Part shown: piece after piece, positions 60,327 through 64,000 of the stretch
How the letters are laid out: each line of letters starts with the position of its first letter
How positions within the stretch are numbered: position 1 is the stretch's first letter
Assembly (NCBI RefSeq): GCF_030812215.1
Contig: NZ_JAUSSG010000006.1
Location: 372,001 to 436,000 of the forward strand
Direction of reading: 5' to 3'
Length of the DNA: 64,000 nt
DNA from: Variovorax boronicumulans
GTDB lineage: Bacteria > Pseudomonadota > Gammaproteobacteria > Burkholderiales > Burkholderiaceae_C
Translations under genes and position numbers: made by a program
The notes under the pieces: generated by a model
Database searches by the model: none
The model's input: the letters and a program-made list of their open reading frames with translations, nothing else
Told to the model about the DNA's origin: nothing

Positions 60327-62300
60327 ATGACTCCTTCCTCCACCTTCTCCGTGGCCCTGGTCGCGCTGGCCTGCACGCTCGGCAGCGCACAGGCCCCGGC
60401 GCAGATCGCGTCCAAGCCGCCCGAGGCCGCCACGCTGAAAGCCAACGCCGACATGGCGAAGACGCTGCCCTTCGCCAACCGGCAGGACTTCGACGACGCG
60501 ATGCGCGGTTTCATCGGCACCGTGCCCGATGCGCTGGTGCCCGGCAGCGGCCCGCGCCCGGTCTGGAGCATGAAGCCCTACGACTTCCTGAAGGCCAGCG
60601 AGCCGGCCGACACCGTCAACCCGAGCCTCTGGCGGCAGGCGCAGCTCAACGCGATCCACGGCCTTTTCCAGGTGACCGACCGCGTCTACCAGGTGCGCGG
60701 CTTCGACATCGCGAACATGACCATCGTCGAAGGCGACACCTCGCTGATCGTCATCGACCCGCTGCTCGCTGCGGAGACGGCACGCGCCGCGCTGGCGCTG
60801 TATTACCAGCACCGCCCGAGGAAACCGGTCGGCACCGTGATCTACACGCACGGCCATGCCGACCATTTCGGCGGCGTGAAGGGCGTGGTGAGCCAGGAAG
60901 ACGTCACCGCGGGCAAGGTGCAGGTGATCGCGCCGTCGGGCTTCATGGAAACCGCGGTGGCCGAGAACATCCTCGCGGGCAACGCGATGAGCCGGCGCTC
61001 GCAGTACCAGTTCGGCTCGCTGCTCCCGCCGGGCGTGCGCGGGCAGGTCGATACGGGGTTGGGCAAGGCGCTCGCGCGCGGCACGATCTCGCTGATCGCG
61101 CCCACCTCGACCATCGCAAAGGTGACGGAGGAGCGCACCATCGACGGCGTGCAGTTCGTGTTCCAGCTGGTGCCGGGCTCCGAGGCGCCGTCGGAAATGC
61201 TCATGTACCTGCCGCAGTTCCGTGTGCTCAACATGGCCGAGGACGTGACGCACAACATGCACAACCTCTACACGATCCGCGGTGCCGAAGTGCGCGACGG
61301 CAACCTGTGGGCCAAGTACATCGACCAGGCGCGCGTGGCCTTCGGCGACCGCACCGATGTGCTGATCGCCCAGCACCACTGGCCCACCACCGGCCGCGAG
61401 CGCATCGCCGACCTGCTGAAGAAGCAGCGCGACATGTACAAGTTCATCAACGACCAGTCGCTGCGCCTGCTCAACCAGGGCTACACCGCGGCCGAGATCG
61501 CCGAGACGCTGCGCATGCCCGCGAGCCTGGAGCAGGAATGGTCCACGCGCGGCTACTACGGCACGCTGCGGCACAACGCGAAGGCGGTCTACCAGAAGTA
61601 CCTCGGCTGGTACGACGCGAATCCCGCGAACCTGAACCCGCTGCCACCGGTGGAGCAGGCGAAGAAGACCGTGGAATACATGGGCGGCGCCGAGGCGGTG
61701 ATCGCGCGCGCCCGCGGCGATTTCGCCAAGGGCGAGTACCGCTGGGTCGCGAGCGCGATGAGCCAGGTGGTCTATGCCGACCCTGCGAACCGCGCGGCCC
61801 GCGAACTCGGCGCCGATGCGCTCGAGCAGATGGGCTACCAATCGGAGGCCGGCACCTGGCGCAGCGCCTACCTGGTGGGCGCGATGGAGTTGCGAGGCGG
61901 CGTGCCGAAGATCCCGGGCGGCAGCAGCTCGAACGCCGACACGCTCAAGGCGGTGAGCAACGACCTCTTCTTCGACTTCCTCGGCGTGCGGCTCGACGCG
62001 GCCAAGGCCGAGGGCAAGACGATGGTCATCAACTGGAACTTCACCGATTCGAACCAGCGCTTCGTGCTGACGCTGGAGAACTCGGCGCTCACCCACATCG
62101 CCGGCCAGCAGCCCGGCGCCGACGCCACGGTGACGCTGAGCCGCGCCACGCTCGATGCCATCACGCTGAAGGAAACGAGCTTTCCCGCGGCGGTGCTGTC
62201 GGGCAGGGTGAAGATCGATGGCAACCGCGCAAAGCTGGGCGAGCTGATGGCGATGCTCGATACCTTCGAGCCGATGTTCCCGGTGGTGGAGCCGCGATAG
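60327..62300 (+). CDS. Alkyl/aryl-sulfatase, SdsA/BDS1-like metallo-beta-lactamase fold
   Basis: 657 residues. The N-terminus has a hydrophobic export signal (STFSVALVALACTLGSAQAPAQ). The metallo-beta-lactamase zinc motif THGHADHFGG is present, followed by further ligand regions NMAEDVTHNMHNLYT and IAQHHWPTTG; then the dimerisation helices and a C-terminal SCP-like domain, as in SdsA1. It hydrolyses primary alkyl sulfates such as SDS, releasing sulfate. ATG 60327. Likely activated by the divergent LysR protein. Confidence 0.93.
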   Translation: MTPSSTFSVALVALACTLGSAQAPAQIASKPPEAATLKANADMAKTLPFANRQDFDDAMRGFIGTVPDALVPGSGPRPVWSMKPYDFLKASEPADTVNPSLWRQAQLNAIHGLFQVTDRVYQVRGFDIANMTIVEGDTSLIVIDPLLAAETARAALALYYQHRPRKPVGTVIYTHGHADHFGGVKGVVSQEDVTAGKVQVIAPSGFMETAVAENILAGNAMSRRSQYQFGSLLPPGVRGQVDTGLGKALARGTISLIAPTSTIAKVTEERTIDGVQFVFQLVPGSEAPSEMLMYLPQFRVLNMAEDVTHNMHNLYTIRGAEVRDGNLWAKYIDQARVAFGDRTDVLIAQHHWPTTGRERIADLLKKQRDMYKFINDQSLRLLNQGYTAAEIAETLRMPASLEQEWSTRGYYGTLRHNAKAVYQKYLGWYDANPANLNPLPPVEQAKKTVEYMGGAEAVIARARGDFAKGEYRWVASAMSQVVYADPANRAARELGADALEQMGYQSEAGTWRSAYLVGAMELRGGVPKIPGGSSSNADTLKAVSNDLFFDFLGVRLDAAKAEGKTMVINWNFTDSNQRFVLTLENSALTHIAGQQPGADATVTLSRATLDAITLKETSFPAAVLSGRVKIDGNRAKLGELMAMLDTFEPMFPVVEPR

Positions 62301-62315
62301 GAGAGGACGCGGCGG

Positions 62316-63344
62316 TCACGCCTTCAGCAGCTTCAGCCTGACCAGGCTCTCGGCCGTCGCAACGATCGCTTCCTCGGCCGATCGCGGGTTCCATCCGAGC
62401 AGCCGCCGGGCCTTTTCGCTGGTGGCGTTCATGTTGACGCCGAGCATCGGCACGACGGCCTTCATGCGCCGATCGGTCTTGGCGCCGAGCCGCACCAGCC
62501 AGTTCGGCAGGGCGCGCGTCGACACCTTGTCCGCCGCGGCGCCCATGCGCTCGCGCAGGACCTTGGCCACGTCGGCGAGCCACATGCTCTCGCCTGCAAT
62601 CGCGAGGAAGCGCTCGCCGTTGCCGGCCGGATGCGTCATCGCCCGCAGGTGCAGGTCCGCGACATCGCGCACGTCGATGAAGCCCGAGTTGATCCTGGGC
62701 GATCCGGGCTGGCCGTCCATCATTCCCTTGATGATCTGGATCGAGTGCGAGAAGTCGGCACCGAGCGCCGGGCCGAGCACCGCGGTCGGATTGACGGCCG
62801 CGAGCTCGAGGCCGCGGCCTTCCTTCCTGACGAACTCCCACGCGGCCCGTTCGGACAGCGTCTTCGACTTCTGGTACGGCGCGACATCGCCCGCGAGGTT
62901 GCTCCAGTCCTCCTCGTTGAAGGGCCGGTCCATCGGCCCATGGCCGACGCCGACCGCGCCGAAGGCCGAGGTGAGGACGACGCGCTTGACGCCGGCATCG
63001 CGCGCGGCGCGCAGGACGCGCAGGTTGCCGTCGACCGCCGGCCTGACCCAGTCTTCGTCGGTGGCGTAGGTGCCGGACGGCGTGGGCGATGCGCCGTGGA
63101 TCACGTAGGTGCATCCCTTCGCGGCGTCGGCCCAGCCCGCGTCCGCGCTCAGGTCCGCGACCACGAAGGACAGCCGGTCGCCCGGCTCGGCGCCGCCCGT
63201 CTTGAGGTGCTCGCGGACCTCCGCTTCCCGCGAGAGCGTCCGCACTGTCGTGCGCACGCGAAATCCTTGGTCCAGCAGCGCGAGGATGCAGTGCTGCGCG
63301 ATGAAGCCGGTGCCGCCGGTGACCAATACCAAAGCCTGTTCCAT
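62316..63344 (-). CDS. NAD-dependent epimerase/aldehyde reductase (extended SDR)
   Basis: 342 residues. NAD(P)-binding motif VTGGTGFIAQHC and active-site YxxxK in PYQKSK, with the conserved AVNPTAVLGP segment of plant dihydroflavonol reductase-like enzymes. ATG 63344. Divergent from the AraC regulator, 103 bp apart. Physiological substrate unknown. Confidence 0.9.
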   Translation of the reverse strand: MEQALVLVTGGTGFIAQHCILALLDQGFRVRTTVRTLSREAEVREHLKTGGAEPGDRLSFVVADLSADAGWADAAKGCTYVIHGASPTPSGTYATDEDWVRPAVDGNLRVLRAARDAGVKRVVLTSAFGAVGVGHGPMDRPFNEEDWSNLAGDVAPYQKSKTLSERAAWEFVRKEGRGLELAAVNPTAVLGPALGADFSHSIQIIKGMMDGQPGSPRINSGFIDVRDVADLHLRAMTHPAGNGERFLAIAGESMWLADVAKVLRERMGAAADKVSTRALPNWLVRLGAKTDRRMKAVVPMLGVNMNATSEKARRLLGWNPRSAEEAIVATAESLVRLKLLKA

Positions 63345-63447
63345 GTCCGTTCCTTGTTCGGGTGTCTTTCGAGATGGGGAACGATATTTCGAGAGTGCCG
63401 GACTGTGAATGCGTGGGAATACGCTTTGCTTGCGCAATAGTACGAAG

Positions 63448-64000
63448 ATGAGTGCCGATCCCTTCTCCGACATCCTCAAGCTGACCCATGCGCAGAGCCT
63501 GGTGACCGGTGGCTTCACGGCCGGCGGAACCTGGGCCATCCGTTTTCCAGCGCCCGACAAGATCAAGTTCTTCGCCGTCGTGAAGGGCCACTGCTGGGTT
63601 CGCGTCGAAGGCGTGCCGGAGCCCGCGCGCTTCGAGACCGGTGACGTGGGGCTGCTGTCGGCGCATCGCTGGTCCATCCTGTCCAGCGACCCTGACGTCG
63701 AGCCGGTCGATGCCATGGGCCTTTTCTCGGGCGCGGGCCGCTCAACGGCGCAGTTGGGGGATGGCAGCGCGTTCGCGCACATCGGCGGCCACGTGCTGCT
63801 CGACCCCGTCAGCGGGCCGTTGCTGTTGAATGCGCTCCCTCCCTGGATCCATGTCCGCGCTTCGGCACCGCAGGCGCCGGTCTTCCGCTGGTTGCTCGAT
63901 CACCTCGTGCAGGAACGCACGCAGGAACAACCGGGGGCGCAGCTCGCCGCGGCACAGCTCGCGCAGCTCCTGTTCATCCAGATCCTGCGCGCACACCTGG
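63448..64000 (+). CDS. AraC-family regulator, 3'-truncated by the window edge
   Basis: 184 residues of the N-terminal cupin-like sensor of the AraC_N (cupin_6) type: HAQSLVTGGFTAGGTWAIRFP, KFFAVVKGHCWV and FETGDVGLLSAH. The HTH part is beyond the window. ATG 63448 follows ACGAAG. It probably controls the divergent reductase. Confidence 0.85.
   Translation, partial: MSADPFSDILKLTHAQSLVTGGFTAGGTWAIRFPAPDKIKFFAVVKGHCWVRVEGVPEPARFETGDVGLLSAHRWSILSSDPDVEPVDAMGLFSGAGRSTAQLGDGSAFAHIGGHVLLDPVSGPLLLNALPPWIHVRASAPQAPVFRWLLDHLVQERTQEQPGAQLAAAQLAQLLFIQILRAHL

Noticed and set aside
1..64000. CRISPR array, prophage or integron
   Set aside because: No regularly spaced repeats, phage structural genes, integrase or attC-like sites were seen.

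Overview
The window is GC-rich chromosomal DNA of a betaproteobacterium. Gene content (box benzoyl-CoA pathway, many LysR regulators each paired with a divergent catabolic gene, Bug-poor but ABC-rich transport, tannase, alkylsulfatase) and protein wording point to Comamonadaceae, most likely Variovorax or a close relative. This is inferred from family knowledge; no 16S gene is present. Both edges cut a regulator gene (LysR on the left, AraC on the right).

Region 1 (1-19.2 kb) is a complete aerobic-hybrid benzoate (box) locus. A divergent control region at 12.8-13.0 kb separates two transcription units. The minus-strand unit reads DUF4863 protein, boxD, benzoate-CoA ligase, alpha/beta hydrolase, a five-gene Liv-type ABC transporter (binding protein, H, M, G, F) and an AraC regulator; most junctions are ATGA/GTGA/TGATG overlaps. 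The plus-strand genes are boxR, boxC, boxB, boxA and a MaoC-like hydratase. Benzoate would be imported, activated to benzoyl-CoA, epoxidised by BoxAB, ring-opened by BoxC and oxidised by BoxD. A sigma70-like promoter with a cluster of TGCA sites precedes boxC. Four copies of an ~88-bp structured repeat occur here, each just 3' of a stop codon and in the same orientation relative to the upstream gene. A tannase/feruloyl esterase lies at the left end.

Region 2 (19.2-33.4 kb) holds a glycine/alanine-rich exported protein, an Rrf2 regulator with a thioredoxin-reductase-like flavoprotein, tRNA-Gly(GCC), and a tight TetR / SBP / ATPase / two permeases / cyclase / fumarylacetoacetase operon whose promoter carries two near-palindromes 21 bp apart. 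Divergent from it is acetoacetyl-CoA synthetase. A YbaY-like lipoprotein, a membrane adenylate cyclase and a 2OG-Fe(II) oxygenase follow.

Region 3 (33.4-35.4 kb) is an abruptly AT-richer island with a single OLD-family gene (ABC-type ATPase plus TOPRIM nuclease), a strong candidate for an acquired anti-phage nuclease.

Region 4 (35.4-51.4 kb) contains a GFA protein, an AraC-GyrI regulator, a LysR/gcdH/CoA-transferase/VOC glutaryl-CoA unit, small exported proteins, a UDG-like protein, RidA, an uncharacterised 565-aa protein, a DUF1127 protein, LysR, aliphatic amidase amiE with an intrinsic terminator in its leader, and further regulators.

Region 5 (51.4-64 kb) has glutaminase with a DMT transporter, a LysR-controlled arylsulfotransferase-like gene overlapping an NMT1/SsuA-type ABC transporter, a flavin reductase/BON pair, a LysR-controlled alkylsulfatase, and an NAD-dependent reductase divergent from an AraC regulator. 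The sulfatase, arylsulfotransferase-like protein, transporter and flavin reductase suggest use of organosulfur compounds, but this is inference.
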